A stretch of 64,000 nt of DNA from Ignavibacteriales bacterium (GTDB lineage: Bacteria; Bacteroidota; Ignavibacteria; Ignavibacteriales; SURF-24): positions 1 to 64,000 of the forward strand of contig JAPLFH010000018.1 in assembly GCA_026390815.1 (NCBI GenBank), written 5' to 3'. Below the pieces are notes generated by a model, which was not told the origin of the DNA, did not search any database, and saw only the letters and a program-made list of their open reading frames with translations. Positions within the stretch are counted from its first letter, which is position 1. Each line of letters begins with the position of its first letter. Made by a program: the position numbers and the translations under genes. Below are positions 35,333 to 44,833 of this stretch, piece after piece.

Positions 35333-36616
35333 ATGGCTCATTTAACTACACGCTCCGCATATAAGAATTTGGTAGATAGAATTAATCAATTACCACAAGG
35401 AGCCCCACCTTCAGAATTACTTTATAAAATTTTAGAAATGTTATTTACTGAGAAAGATGCTGGGTTTGTAGCATCACTACCAATAAAACCATTTACTGCA
35501 AAGGTAGCAGCATACTTAACTAAAAAATTTATTAGTGAAACTCAAAAAATACTAGATGAACTTTCATCGAAGGGAATCTTATTGGATGTTGAACAAAATG
35601 GACAACCGATTTACTCACTTCCGCCGCCAATGGCAGGCTTCTTCGAATTTTCGATGATGAGAATCCGTACCGATATTGATCAAAAAGTTTTGGCAGAACT
35701 TTTCTATCAATATCTTAATGTGGAAGAAGATTTTATTAAACAGCTTTTCACTGGAGGAATCACTCAACCGGGAAGAACATTTGTGAATGAAAAGACTTTG
35801 AGCGAAGCGCACAAATTGGAAGTTCTTGATTATGAAAAAGCAAGCGAAGTAATTAAAACAGCAAGCCATAGAGCCGTTGGAATGTGCTATTGCCGGCATA
35901 AGATGGAACATCTCGGTAAAGCATGTGATGCACCTATGGAGATTTGCTTAACATTCAATAATGTTGCCGCCTCTTTAATAAAACATAACATTGCCAAAGA
36001 AATTGATTTACAAGAAGGGATGGATTTACTTCAATCTGCCTATGATAACAATCTTGTTCAGTTCGGAGAAAATGTTAGAGAGCAAGTTAGTTTTATATGC
36101 AATTGTTGTGGCTGTTGTTGCGAAGCGATGCTCGCCGCAAAAAGATTCGCAATGCTGAATCCGGTACACACTACAAATTATCTCCCGGTCGTAACAACTG
36201 AAGTTTGTAACGGATGCGGAAAGTGTGTGAATGTCTGTCCTGTTGAAGCCTTGAGTCTTGTGTCTGCTAATGATCCTCTGAAGAAAAAAAGAAAGAAAGC
36301 TGTTTTGAATGAAGATATTTGTCTTGGATGCGGATTGTGTGTTCGGTCTTGTACTGTTGGGAAGATTCATCAGATAGAACGAGAGCAAAGGGTGATTACT
36401 CCTCTCAACAGTGCGCACAGAGTTGTAGTGATGGCAATTGAGCGTGGGAAATTTCAAAATCTAATCTTCGATCAACAAGCTTTGTGGAATCACCGAGCAA
36501 TGGCAGCAATACTTGGTGTGATTGTAAAACTTCCTCCGGTTAAACAAGTGCTTGCAAGTAATCAATTGAAATCGCGTTACTTGGAATATCTTTTATCAAA
36601 TTATAATAAGAATTAA
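35333..36616 (+). CDS. 4Fe-4S ferredoxin-domain protein
   Basis: About 427 residues from ATG 35333; an in-frame TTG at 35306 would extend it. The N-terminal 180 residues lack cysteine and look helical, possibly winged-helix. Then come a cysteine group MCYCRHKMEHLG, the dense CNCCGCCCEA and two ferredoxin motifs, CNGCGKCVNVCPVEA and CLGCGLCVRSCTVGK, that should each hold a 4Fe-4S cluster. No membrane segment, signal peptide or catalytic partner was seen. It may pass electrons to an unlinked oxidoreductase. Confidence 0.82.
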   Translation: MAHLTTRSAYKNLVDRINQLPQGAPPSELLYKILEMLFTEKDAGFVASLPIKPFTAKVAAYLTKKFISETQKILDELSSKGILLDVEQNGQPIYSLPPPMAGFFEFSMMRIRTDIDQKVLAELFYQYLNVEEDFIKQLFTGGITQPGRTFVNEKTLSEAHKLEVLDYEKASEVIKTASHRAVGMCYCRHKMEHLGKACDAPMEICLTFNNVAASLIKHNIAKEIDLQEGMDLLQSAYDNNLVQFGENVREQVSFICNCCGCCCEAMLAAKRFAMLNPVHTTNYLPVVTTEVCNGCGKCVNVCPVEALSLVSANDPLKKKRKKAVLNEDICLGCGLCVRSCTVGKIHQIEREQRVITPLNSAHRVVVMAIERGKFQNLIFDQQALWNHRAMAAILGVIVKLPPVKQVLASNQLKSRYLEYLLSNYNKN

Positions 36617-36803
36617 AAACTTGTTCCTCTTCAATACTCTTAAAAAAACTCATCAGTATAATCTAAGACAATAATATTTTGATGGTTTCTTTTAATAATA
36701 AAAAATTATGCATGCAGATTGTATAAAACTATAATCTCTTTAATAAGTACTTAATTGCAGCAGAAACAACTCCATTAATTGGCGAGTAATTTCCTTTAAT
36801 TTC

Positions 36804-36849
36804 ATTACCAAAAGATGTAGTTCCTTTTTCATCCTTTAGAACGATTGAT
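36804..36849 (+). promoter_or_regulatory. Conserved 45-bp hairpin element, copy 9
   Basis: Arms CAAAAGATG and CATCCTTTAG, invariant centre, CGATTGA at 17 bases. The next well-supported start is the FN3-like lipoprotein at 37052, 203 bases away. The rest of 36617-37051 contains only a 26-codon frame at 36960 that is probably chance. Confidence 0.8.
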
Positions 36850-37051
36850 TCGCTTTAGATCCGTATGTAATTTACAAATGGATTTTAGTAGAAATTCCAT
36901 TAATAAGTCATTTACAGTTGGCATTTTTTTTTAGACTCAACAAATAATTCAGAAAATTTATGGCGAGTAAAATTTTAATTATATCAACAAACCGCCGTTC
37001 ACTTTATGTGACAAGTCTATTTTATAAATTTAAATATTAGGAGCAAATACT

Positions 37052-37897
37052 ATGAATAGATTATTAATACTTGCATTTGTTTTAATTTTTATTTTTAACT
37101 CTTGTAGTAATAACAGCGATAGTCCTGTAGTTGCTGATACTATTCCCTCCGTACCTACATTATTAAACCCGGCTGATGCAACAACGCATGTAGCAATTCC
37201 GACTGAATTTGGATGGAAAACAAGCACCGGAGCAGTAAGTTACACATTACAGGTGTCGACTAACAGTTCATTTACAAGTTTCATATATAATCAAAGTGGA
37301 TTAACAAGTTTAACCCAACAAGTAAGCGGTCTGAATCCGTTATCAATTTATTATTGGAGAGTAAGTGCAACAAATAAAGCGGGTACATCTGACTGGTCAA
37401 CAGTATGGAGCTTTACTGCAACAGGTCCCTCGCCAATGGTGCCGGTTTTATCTAACCCGATAGATGATGCAATAACCTATTCAGCACCGTTAACGTTAAG
37501 TTGGCTCGCAACCAGCGGAGCGGAAAGTTATACATTACAGGTCTCTGTTAATAGTTCATTTACAAGTTTTGTATATAATCAAAGCGGATTAACTTCTTCG
37601 ACTCAACAGGTAACGGGACTGACTGCTTCAACATACTATTGGCGTGTAAATGCAGCAGGCAATAACGGAACATCCGGATGGTCAACTGTATGGAGTGTTA
37701 CAACAGCGGTACCAATTGCACCGGATTTATCATCTCCGGTAAATGGAGCAACAAATATATCTGTTTCCCCGATGTTAAACTGGAGCGCAAGCGGTGGAGC
37801 TACGAGTTATACATTGCAGGTATCTGTAAATAGTTCTTTTACAATTTTTTTATATAATCAAAGCGGATTAACATCTTTGATTCAACAAGTGACGTGA
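37052..37897 (+). CDS. FN3-like repeat lipoprotein truncated by a nonsense codon
   Basis: The readable protein is 281 residues with a lipobox (FNSC, Cys18) and three fibronectin-III-like repeats of about 90 residues. Each repeat contains SYTLQVSxNSSFT, NQSGLTS and YYWRV. The third is cut at TGA 37895-37897, where repeats 1 and 2 have GGT and GGA. Reading through the TGA gives 31 more residues completing the repeat (LTAPNLYYWRVSSTNGYGTS, ending SFSVL) before TAA 37991-37993. A single G-to-T change explains it. It is probably a surface-exposed adhesin-like lipoprotein. Confidence 0.82.
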   Translation: MNRLLILAFVLIFIFNSCSNNSDSPVVADTIPSVPTLLNPADATTHVAIPTEFGWKTSTGAVSYTLQVSTNSSFTSFIYNQSGLTSLTQQVSGLNPLSIYYWRVSATNKAGTSDWSTVWSFTATGPSPMVPVLSNPIDDAITYSAPLTLSWLATSGAESYTLQVSVNSSFTSFVYNQSGLTSSTQQVTGLTASTYYWRVNAAGNNGTSGWSTVWSVTTAVPIAPDLSSPVNGATNISVSPMLNWSASGGATSYTLQVSVNSSFTIFLYNQSGLTSLIQQVT

Positions 37898-38102
37898 TTA
37901 ACGGCGCCAAATCTATACTATTGGCGTGTTAGCTCAACAAATGGTTATGGGACATCAGGATGGTCATATACTTGGAGTTTTTCAGTCTTATAAGCCGGTT
38001 GAATCAGAGTTGATATTTTCATAACGATATAAAATAGAATTCATAATTCGGTTATTGAACTATACTAAATTGATAAATGATTTTATAAATGGAAATATAA
38101 AA

Positions 38103-39191
38103 ATGAAAAACACTAAACTAATGAGTTCTTATAAAATGGGAAACATTGAACTTAAAAACAGAATCGTTATGGCTCCCATGACGCGAGCTCGTGCAATTGG
38201 AAATATCCCGAATCAATTAATGGTAGAATATTATGAACAACGTGCTGCTGCCGGACTTATCATTACTGAAGGGACTTCGCCTTCACCAAATGGGCTTGGT
38301 TATAGCCGTATCCCCGGAATTTATAGTGAAGCCCAAGTAGAAGGTTGGAAGAAAATTACAAATGCCGTGCATTCCAAAGATGGAAAGATATTTGTTCAGC
38401 TTATGCATACTGGACGTATCAGCCATCGTGAGAACATGCCGGAAGATGCTGTAATTCTTGCGCCCTCGGCTGTTAAACCAAATGGACAAATGTGGACAGA
38501 TGTTTATGGACTACAGGATTTTCCAATCCCAAAAGAAATGAATATTGTTGAAATAAAACACACCAAACAAGAATACATTACCGCAGCAGCTAATGCTATA
38601 AAAGCTGGGTTTGATGGCATAGAACTGCATGGCGCTAATGGTTATCTGTTAGAACAATTTTTGTCTCCAGTTAGTAATATAAGAAAAGATAATTACGGCG
38701 CCAGCATTGAAAACCGTTGCCGTTTTCTGTTGGAAGTACTAGAGGGTGCAGTTGATGCAATTGGAAAGGAAAGGATCGGTTTACGTTTATCTCCTTATGG
38801 TGTCGCGAGCGATATGCCTTACTATCCTGAGATTGATGACACGTATAAATATCTTACTGAAAAGCTGAATAGTATAGGAATACTTTATATCCATTTAGTA
38901 GATCATAGCAGTATGGGTGCGCCCGAAGTACCACTCGAAATTAAAAATGTTTTACGCAAAAGATTTGAGCACACACTTATTTTAAGTGGTGGATATACCA
39001 TTGAACGCGCTGAAAGCGAATTAGAAAGAGGACTTGCGGACCTTATTGCATTCGGCAAACCATTTATTAATAACCCTGATCTAGTTGTACGCTTTGCTAA
39101 CGGTTGGCAGCTATCAAAAGAACTCGAGATGAACACATTTTATTCTCCAGGTGAAAAAGGATATACCGACTATCCCATATCCGCTAATTGA
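38103..39191 (+). CDS. Old-yellow-enzyme family alkene reductase
   Basis: 362 residues from ATG 38103. The FMN-binding beginning is LKNRIVMAPMTRARA. The substrate-site pair lies in GIELHGANGYLLEQFLSP and the phosphate-binding C-terminal part in LILSGGYT and LIAFGKPFINNPD. Such enzymes reduce activated C=C bonds or nitro esters with NAD(P)H and FMN and often respond to electrophile stress. An in-frame TTG at 38055 is less likely because residues before MKNTKLM do not match the family. The GrpE gene follows after 32 bases. Confidence 0.92.
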   Translation: MKNTKLMSSYKMGNIELKNRIVMAPMTRARAIGNIPNQLMVEYYEQRAAAGLIITEGTSPSPNGLGYSRIPGIYSEAQVEGWKKITNAVHSKDGKIFVQLMHTGRISHRENMPEDAVILAPSAVKPNGQMWTDVYGLQDFPIPKEMNIVEIKHTKQEYITAAANAIKAGFDGIELHGANGYLLEQFLSPVSNIRKDNYGASIENRCRFLLEVLEGAVDAIGKERIGLRLSPYGVASDMPYYPEIDDTYKYLTEKLNSIGILYIHLVDHSSMGAPEVPLEIKNVLRKRFEHTLILSGGYTIERAESELERGLADLIAFGKPFINNPDLVVRFANGWQLSKELEMNTFYSPGEKGYTDYPISAN

Positions 39192-39223
39192 TCTAATCAA
39201 ACAATCAAAAAAAGAGGTTTATA

Positions 39224-39721
39224 ATGGATCTTTACATAGACGAGAATGAACAAAGTCTTTTACCACCAGCTGATTTGGCAGCAGAAATTCAGAGATTGCA
39301 AGAAGAACTAATAAATGAGCGTGACCGGAATCTCAGCACTCTTGCAGACTTTAAGAATTATCGTCGTCGTATTGAGCGTGATGGTAATAAAATTGCTGAG
39401 GAAGGTAAACGGGAGATCATAATTCCGCTATTAGATATTATTGACGATATGGAGAAAGCCCTGCAATGGGCAAGTAATGAAAATCAACCCTCTGTGGAAG
39501 GAATGGAAATCATCCATCAGAAACTTCTTACGCTGATGGAAAAGCATGGAGTTCTCCCTTTCGGAAGTGTTGGTACGCCATTCGACCATAATCTTCATGA
39601 TGCAGTGGCGGTGGCGAAACATAAAGGCAGTAAACCAGGAACCGTAGTTGATGAACTGTGTCGCGGTTATCTCTGGAATAATCAATTACTGCGACCTGCG
39701 CAAGTACGGGTTGCTGGATGA
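39224..39721 (+). CDS. grpE: GrpE nucleotide exchange factor
   Basis: 165 residues. A short acidic N-terminus leads to a long coiled coil (EIQRLQEELINERDRNLSTL, then FKNYRRRIERD) and the C-terminal beta domain (GTPFDHNLHDAVAV, GYLWNNQLLRPAQVRV). GrpE releases ADP from DnaK. AAAGAGGT precedes the ATG. A decayed dnaJ-type gene follows. No dnaK is present in the window, so this may be a secondary grpE. Confidence 0.92.
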   Translation: MDLYIDENEQSLLPPADLAAEIQRLQEELINERDRNLSTLADFKNYRRRIERDGNKIAEEGKREIIIPLLDIIDDMEKALQWASNENQPSVEGMEIIHQKLLTLMEKHGVLPFGSVGTPFDHNLHDAVAVAKHKGSKPGTVVDELCRGYLWNNQLLRPAQVRVAG

Positions 39722-39772
39722 TAAATATTATGTATGAAAGCGTCTGCGGTATGAGCACAAAACGGTTAGACT

Positions 39773-40699
39773 ATGATCTACAAAGATTACTTTAAAGATT
39801 TGGGTGTAGGAAAGACAGCAACACCTGTAGAGATCAAAAAAGGCATTTCGAACGCTTGCTAAAAAATATCATCCAGCAAGACCAAGGGAGATAAAGCGGC
39901 TGAAGAAAAATTCAAGGAAATCAACGAGGCAAACGAAGACCTTAGCGATCCATAAAAACGAAAAAAGTACGATCAGTTTGGTGCGGAATGGAAACACTAT
40001 GAAGAAGCCAGAGCGCAGCCGGGAGGATTTGATTGGTCGAAATATGCAAGCGGTCGCGGCGGACAATCGTACCAGGCAACCACTAACGAATCCGGTTCAT
40101 TGTTTAACGATGAGGGTGTTAATGATCTTTTTGAGATGCTGTTTGGACAACGCAGCGGTCAAAGCCAAGGGAGATGGAGTGTTACCGTTAAGGGTGAGGA
40201 TCTTGAAACAGAAACAACACTCTCGCTTGAAGAAGCGTATCACTATACTACACGCCTCATCCGACTAAATGGTCAAACAATTAAGGTAACGATCAAGCCA
40301 GGCGTTGCAGACAGGCAAATGCTAAGAATTCCGGGCAAAGGTGGAGTGGGATTAAACGGCGGTCCAAACGGTAACCTATATCTTACTGTCAAGATTGCAC
40401 CGCATCCGGAACTTCAACGGATTGGAAACGATCTCCACAGTAATCTCCCATTAGAATTGTACACTGCACTCCTTGGCGGAAAGACTCAAATCAAAACATT
40501 AAAAGGCAAAGTTACGATCAACATTCCAAAGGGAATGCCTAATGGCAAAGAACTCAGACTTCGTGGACTTGGAATGCCGATCTATGCAAAGAAGAATGAG
40601 TTTGGAAATCTGCTAGTGAGAGTTGACATCGTGCTTCCGGAGAATCTCAGTGAACAGGAAATGGGTATGTTCAGGGAATTGGCAGTATTAAGGAAATGA
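39773..40699 (+). pseudogene. DnaJ/CbpA-type co-chaperone gene with several lesions
   Basis: Starts MIYKDYFKDLGVGKTATPVE, a J-domain beginning. An extra G after ATCAAAAAA shifts the frame before AFRTLAKKYHP, a second shift follows at CCAGCAAGACC, and TAA replaces the expected Glu codon in LSDP-EKRKKYDQFG. After the stop the frame is open to 40699 with FEMLFGQRS and the C-terminal substrate-binding domain (IKPGVADRQMLRIPGKGG, LYTALLGGKTQIKTLKGKV). The HPD tripeptide is HPA here. The last 600 bases could still be translated from TTG 40100. Confidence 0.82.
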
Positions 40700-40820
40700 C
40701 TCTGTAATCAGGAGCATAATGATCGTCCAACGTAAACGTGAAAGTGATAAATGAAAAATGAAGCTTTAACACTTCACCTTAAAGAAGGTGAAAAAAGATG
40801 TTCTACTGAAAGATTATAAT

Positions 40821-41432
40821 ATGGAGTTTACTTTTTTTCTCAAAGGAATCTTAATTGGTTTTGCTATGGCAATCCCTATTGGACCCATAGGAATTATGTG
40901 TATCCGCAAGACACTAACAGAAGGACGGGTACGTGGACTAATTATTGGTCTTGGTGCTGCTACTGCCGATTTACTTTACGGTTGTGTTGCAGCATTTGGG
41001 CTTACGGTTATTTCGACAGCACTTATTAGTCAACGAATCTGGATCCGATTAGTAGGAGGAGCGCTTCTACTTTTTCTTGGATTAAGAACATTTCGGACTT
41101 TGCCAGTTGATCCTAAAATACTTATTAAGAGTAATGGAATTTTAAGATCCTATCTAACCACGGTTTTTCTAACTCTTACAAATCCAATGACCATCTTTGC
41201 TTTTATTGCTGCGTTTGCTGCACTTGGTTTAGGAAATGGACTCGGATATTTTTCTGCAGCGGCTCTTGTAGTAGGCGTATTTATAGGTTCAGGTTTATGG
41301 TTTGTATTACTTAGTTCCAGTGTTACACTTTTTAGAAATAAGCTGGACTTAATGGGACTGCGATGGGTAAACAGAATCGCCGGTGTGCTGATAATAATCT
41401 CTGGTATTATTGCAATAATAAGTTTGTTATAA
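40821..41432 (+). CDS. LysE-family exporter (copy 2)
   Basis: 203 residues from ATG 40821, differing from the gene at 31054 in only a few residues (MEFTFFLKG start, V for A and L for P near residue 100, A for V at FIAAFAAL, M for I near the end, IIAIIS tail). DNA identity is very high from the FLKG codons almost to the stop. Flanks differ. The TNPMTIFAF and GPIGIMCIRKT segments of the family are intact. Confidence 0.9.
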   Translation: MEFTFFLKGILIGFAMAIPIGPIGIMCIRKTLTEGRVRGLIIGLGAATADLLYGCVAAFGLTVISTALISQRIWIRLVGGALLLFLGLRTFRTLPVDPKILIKSNGILRSYLTTVFLTLTNPMTIFAFIAAFAALGLGNGLGYFSAAALVVGVFIGSGLWFVLLSSSVTLFRNKLDLMGLRWVNRIAGVLIIISGIIAIISLL

Positions 41433-41703
41433 ATTTTTATTTAGTTTTTCAGGTAAGCTTAATTATGTTCATCCAAAATGGAAAGGGAATTTGATTACAA
41501 TTCTTTCTATCATAAACCCGCGCAGTACTACAATTATTCTACTACGTATTAGTTGTTGTCCTGGTAATGAAAATTGCTATCGTAAAATTATTAAAACTTG
41601 CTTTCGTGTACGGTGCCTATGTTGTCTTTCGATTGCATAGTAATTTTTTTTGATTGCAAAACTTATAGAACATAAACAAAATACAATTCTTTAATTTTTT
41701 TTT

Positions 41704-41750
41704 ACTCACCCTAAAGATGTAGTTCCTTTTTCATCCCTTTGCCTTATTTA
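41704..41750 (+). promoter_or_regulatory. Conserved 45-bp hairpin element, copy 10
   Basis: Arms CTAAAGATG and CATCCCTTTG, invariant centre TAGTTCCTTTTT, TTATTTAC at 17 bases. It lies 136 bases before the DUF3494 start. The rest of 41433-41703 holds no clear gene; a short frame at 41569 (MKIAIVKLLKLAFVYGAYVV) is unsupported. Confidence 0.8.
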
Positions 41751-41885
41751 CACCTACCTGATAACTATGTAAGTTACTTACACCTAAATATCAAAAACGA
41801 ATTTTTAAAGCGCAATTAAATCAAGAACAATTTAAAATATAATTATTCGAACACTTGCACTTACACGAACTATATGGAACTAATT

Positions 41886-42974
41886 ATGAAAACAAAAGTA
41901 AATAACCCACCTGCTTTTTTAAGCAAGTGTATTCAATTCATTGTAGCAATTCTTACCTTGGGTTTAATAGTGCCTGCAGTAGTAATGTCACAATCATCGC
42001 CAGCAACTGTAAACCTTGGAACATCAGGCAATTTTGTGATTCTTGCAAAATCGGGAATCTCAGTTACTGGTGTTACTCAAATCACCGGTGATTTAGGGGT
42101 AAGTCCAATTGCGGCAACAGCCATTACTGGATTTGGATTAATAATGGATCCTTCAGGTACATTTGCAACCTCATCTTTAGTTACCGGAAAGGTTTATGCT
42201 GCTAACTATACTGACCCATCCCCATCTAAATTAACTACTGCTATTGGAGACATGGCAACTGCTTATACTGATGCTGCTGGAAGAACATTACCAGATTATA
42301 GTGAGCTATATGCCGGAGACCTTACCGGGCAGACACTTACTCGGGGTATTTATAAGTGGGGTACCGGAATTATAGTATCTGCTGCTGGTTTAACAATTTC
42401 AGGCAATGCAACTGACGTCTTTATCTTTCAGATAGCTCAGAATCTAAATGTGGGTAATGGTGCAATTGTTACACTAAGTGGTGGTGCACAAGCATCCAAC
42501 ATTTTCTGGCAGGTTGCCGGCAAAGTTACACTTGGAACAACAGCTGCTATGAAAGGAATAATTTTATGTAAAACAGAAATTGTTATAAGTACTGGTGCAA
42601 CGCTTAACGGCAAGGCATTAGCGCAAACAGCTGTTACTTTAGACGCCAACACAGTTGCAAATCCGTTGGTGACCGCTGTTGAGAATGGATTAGTACCAAG
42701 AGAATTAGTACTCTATCAGAACTACCCAAATCCATTTAATCCTTCAACTAAAATTCAATTTAGTTTAGATAAACCTGGACAGGTTACACTTAAGGTCTAT
42801 AATTTACTTGGACTTGAAGTTGCCACACTGGTAAATGATATACGTGCAGCCGGTACTTACAGCGTTAATTTCAATACTAACCAGGGAACTCTCAGTCTCT
42901 CATCTGGTGTGTATTTTTATCGATTAGAATCCGGATCCTTCGTCTCGATAAAGAAATTTGTAATACTTAGGTAG
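41886..42974 (+). CDS. DUF3494 (ice-binding-like) protein with T9SS sorting domain
   Basis: 362 residues from ATG 41886 (an ATG at 41874 is possible). The signal peptide ends near VVMSQS. The DUF3494 beta-helix fold region (about 40-255) has LGTSGNFVILAKSGIS, ITGDLGVSP, LTRGIYKWGTG and GGAQASNIFWQVAG. The C-terminal 85 residues form a type A sorting domain (NYPNPFNPSTKIQFSL, ending FYRLESGSFVSIKKFVILR), so the protein should be exported by type IX secretion. DUF3494 includes ice-binding proteins but many members are adhesins. A close paralogue is at 60759. Confidence 0.92.
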   Translation: MKTKVNNPPAFLSKCIQFIVAILTLGLIVPAVVMSQSSPATVNLGTSGNFVILAKSGISVTGVTQITGDLGVSPIAATAITGFGLIMDPSGTFATSSLVTGKVYAANYTDPSPSKLTTAIGDMATAYTDAAGRTLPDYSELYAGDLTGQTLTRGIYKWGTGIIVSAAGLTISGNATDVFIFQIAQNLNVGNGAIVTLSGGAQASNIFWQVAGKVTLGTTAAMKGIILCKTEIVISTGATLNGKALAQTAVTLDANTVANPLVTAVENGLVPRELVLYQNYPNPFNPSTKIQFSLDKPGQVTLKVYNLLGLEVATLVNDIRAAGTYSVNFNTNQGTLSLSSGVYFYRLESGSFVSIKKFVILR

Positions 42975-43121
42975 TTCTATTTAATAAATAAAGATGGTAA
43001 CGCTTAAGTGCGGAATTGTTTCGTTGTAGTAAGTTAGGCATATCTGTCCGGGCAGGGGAAAAGAAATTTCTCTGAATTAGAGAAAATAATTGTACTAAAT
43101 TTTTTAAATAAGGAGATCGAA

Positions 43122-44633
43122 ATGAAAATAGTTTACTTACTTATACTAATGCTTTTTGGTGTTGCTCAGTCTGATATGATGGCGCAACAAAAGCCAAACA
43201 ACGCTATGTCAAACGTAATTGGTGTTACCGCTGAAGGTGGTGTAACATCAGCATTTACCGATTACAAAACTAACAAACTTAATTTCACTGCTAAAGGCTC
43301 CCTGGAATATTATATTCCTTCCAGAGGAATGGGAAATATTGGGTTAAGAATTTTCTATCAGCAAGCTTTAATTTCGGGGCAAGATGGTCCAACAGATTTA
43401 CTAAACGGCCAAAAACCAAATCCAACACATAAATTTACTACAAAAATGGATATGTACGGCGGTGGAATATTTTATACTCTTTCTATTAACGATGTTGTTT
43501 ATCCATTTGTGGATTTTGGCATTCACCAACTTTGGTTTTATCCTAAGGATGCTAACGAAACTGATTTACCAAATTATACAGATCCAAATGGTTATCGCCA
43601 CCATATGTTGGCTTACCATGGAGATGTAGGAGCACGAATTATGGTTTCGAAGGGTATGAGTTTTAATGTATCCGCTGGGTTAATAACAGGTGCCAAAGAT
43701 TATTTGGATGATATACAACATGGTTCCAGTAATGATATGTTAATCACTGCTACTGCGGGTCTATCTTATTACTTCGGTAGGACTAGCGATTCAGACGGTG
43801 ATGGTGTTCTCGATTCCAGAGATATGTGCCCAAAGACACCAGAAGGTGTTAAAGTAGATGAATTCGGCTGCCCGCTTGATTCAGATGGCGATGGTGTTCC
43901 CGATTATCTTGATAAATGCGCTAACACGCCTACCGGAGTTAAAGTAGATGCAGATGGCTGCCCGCTTGATTTCGATAGAGATGGTGTTCCTGATTACCTT
44001 GATAAATGCTCTAATACGCCTGCCGGAGTTAAGGTAGATGAGAATGGCTGCCCACTTGATTCCGATAAAGACGGTATTCCCGATTATCTTGATAGATGCC
44101 CTAACACACCTGCCGGTTTTAAGGTAGATCAAGACGGCTGTCCGCTTGATTCCGATGGTGATGGTGTTCCGGACAATCTTGATAAATGCCCTAATACACC
44201 AAAGGGTGTTCAGGTAGATTCTGAAGGATGTCCTATTAAGAATGAAAAAGATACTGTAGTTATAATAGAGCCAGGTGAAATAGAATCTTTAGTTCTTAGC
44301 GGCGACACAAATTTTGAATTTAATAAGTCAAAACTACTGCCTAATGCGTATGATGCTCTTAAAGGTCTTGTAGTTACCATTGATAAGCATCCGAAATACA
44401 AATGGGAAGTTGGTGGATATACTGATAAAGTCGGTTCAGCATCTTATAATAAAAAGCTTTCAAAAGAAAGAGCTAAAGCAATTGTAGACTATCTTGTAAG
44501 CCAAGGCGCTAATAGAAATAATCTGAAAATAGTAGGATATGGTAAAGATAAACCAATTGCTACAAACGAAACAGTTGAAGGAAGATCTATGAATAGAAGA
44601 GTTGAGATAAAATTGCTCACAAAGGTCAACTAA
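43122..44633 (+). CDS. OmpA protein with thrombospondin type 3 calcium repeats
   Basis: 503 residues. Signal peptide ends near MMAQ. Residues about 25-225 form a beta-barrel-like region (GDVGARIMVSKGMSFNVSAG). Residues about 225-375 hold five TSP3 repeats of about 30 residues (DSDGDGVPDYLDKC, NTPxGVKVDxxGCPL), each with two cysteines and a calcium-binding Asp cluster. The OmpA peptidoglycan-binding domain is at about 385-500 (VGGYTDKVGSASYNKKLSKERA). It ties the outer membrane to the cell wall. AAGGAGATCGAA precedes the start. Confidence 0.93.
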   Translation: MKIVYLLILMLFGVAQSDMMAQQKPNNAMSNVIGVTAEGGVTSAFTDYKTNKLNFTAKGSLEYYIPSRGMGNIGLRIFYQQALISGQDGPTDLLNGQKPNPTHKFTTKMDMYGGGIFYTLSINDVVYPFVDFGIHQLWFYPKDANETDLPNYTDPNGYRHHMLAYHGDVGARIMVSKGMSFNVSAGLITGAKDYLDDIQHGSSNDMLITATAGLSYYFGRTSDSDGDGVLDSRDMCPKTPEGVKVDEFGCPLDSDGDGVPDYLDKCANTPTGVKVDADGCPLDFDRDGVPDYLDKCSNTPAGVKVDENGCPLDSDKDGIPDYLDRCPNTPAGFKVDQDGCPLDSDGDGVPDNLDKCPNTPKGVQVDSEGCPIKNEKDTVVIIEPGEIESLVLSGDTNFEFNKSKLLPNAYDALKGLVVTIDKHPKYKWEVGGYTDKVGSASYNKKLSKERAKAIVDYLVSQGANRNNLKIVGYGKDKPIATNETVEGRSMNRRVEIKLLTKVN

Positions 44634-44662
44634 TAGATAGTATAAAGTTAAAAAATAATTTC

Positions 44663-44695
44663 TATAGAAGCGGTATTGGTAAAGCCGCTTCTATA
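44663..44695 (+). terminator. Hairpin after the OmpA-TSP3 gene
   Basis: TATAGAAGCGG at 44663-44673 and CCGCTTCTATA at 44685-44695 form an 11-bp perfect stem around an 11-base loop, 30 bases past the stop. AAATAATAG follows instead of a T-run, so it is a probable but not classical terminator. Confidence 0.55.
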
Positions 44696-44833
44696 AATAA
44701 TAGCTACTTCTTGTTTTGTAATAAATAAAGCACTACTCAGCAAGAGTATCTACATATGTTTCAATAGCGGCATTGGAAATAATCAATGTTGCCGGTACAA
44801 AATATTTGAATTACAATTTATTGAGATTATTCC

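Noticed and set aside
36960-37040. 26-codon frame MASKILIISTNRR downstream of element copy 9
   Set aside because: Too short, no ribosome site, and overlaps the leader of the lipoprotein at 37052; receiver-like resemblance is minimal.
41569-41648. Short hydrophobic frame MKIAIVKLLKLAFVYGAYVV
   Set aside because: No ribosome site and no similarity to the other small membrane proteins in the window.
41886-42974. Firm assignment of DUF3494 proteins as antifreeze proteins
   Set aside because: The fold family is recognisable but ice binding cannot be read from the sequence; many members are adhesins.
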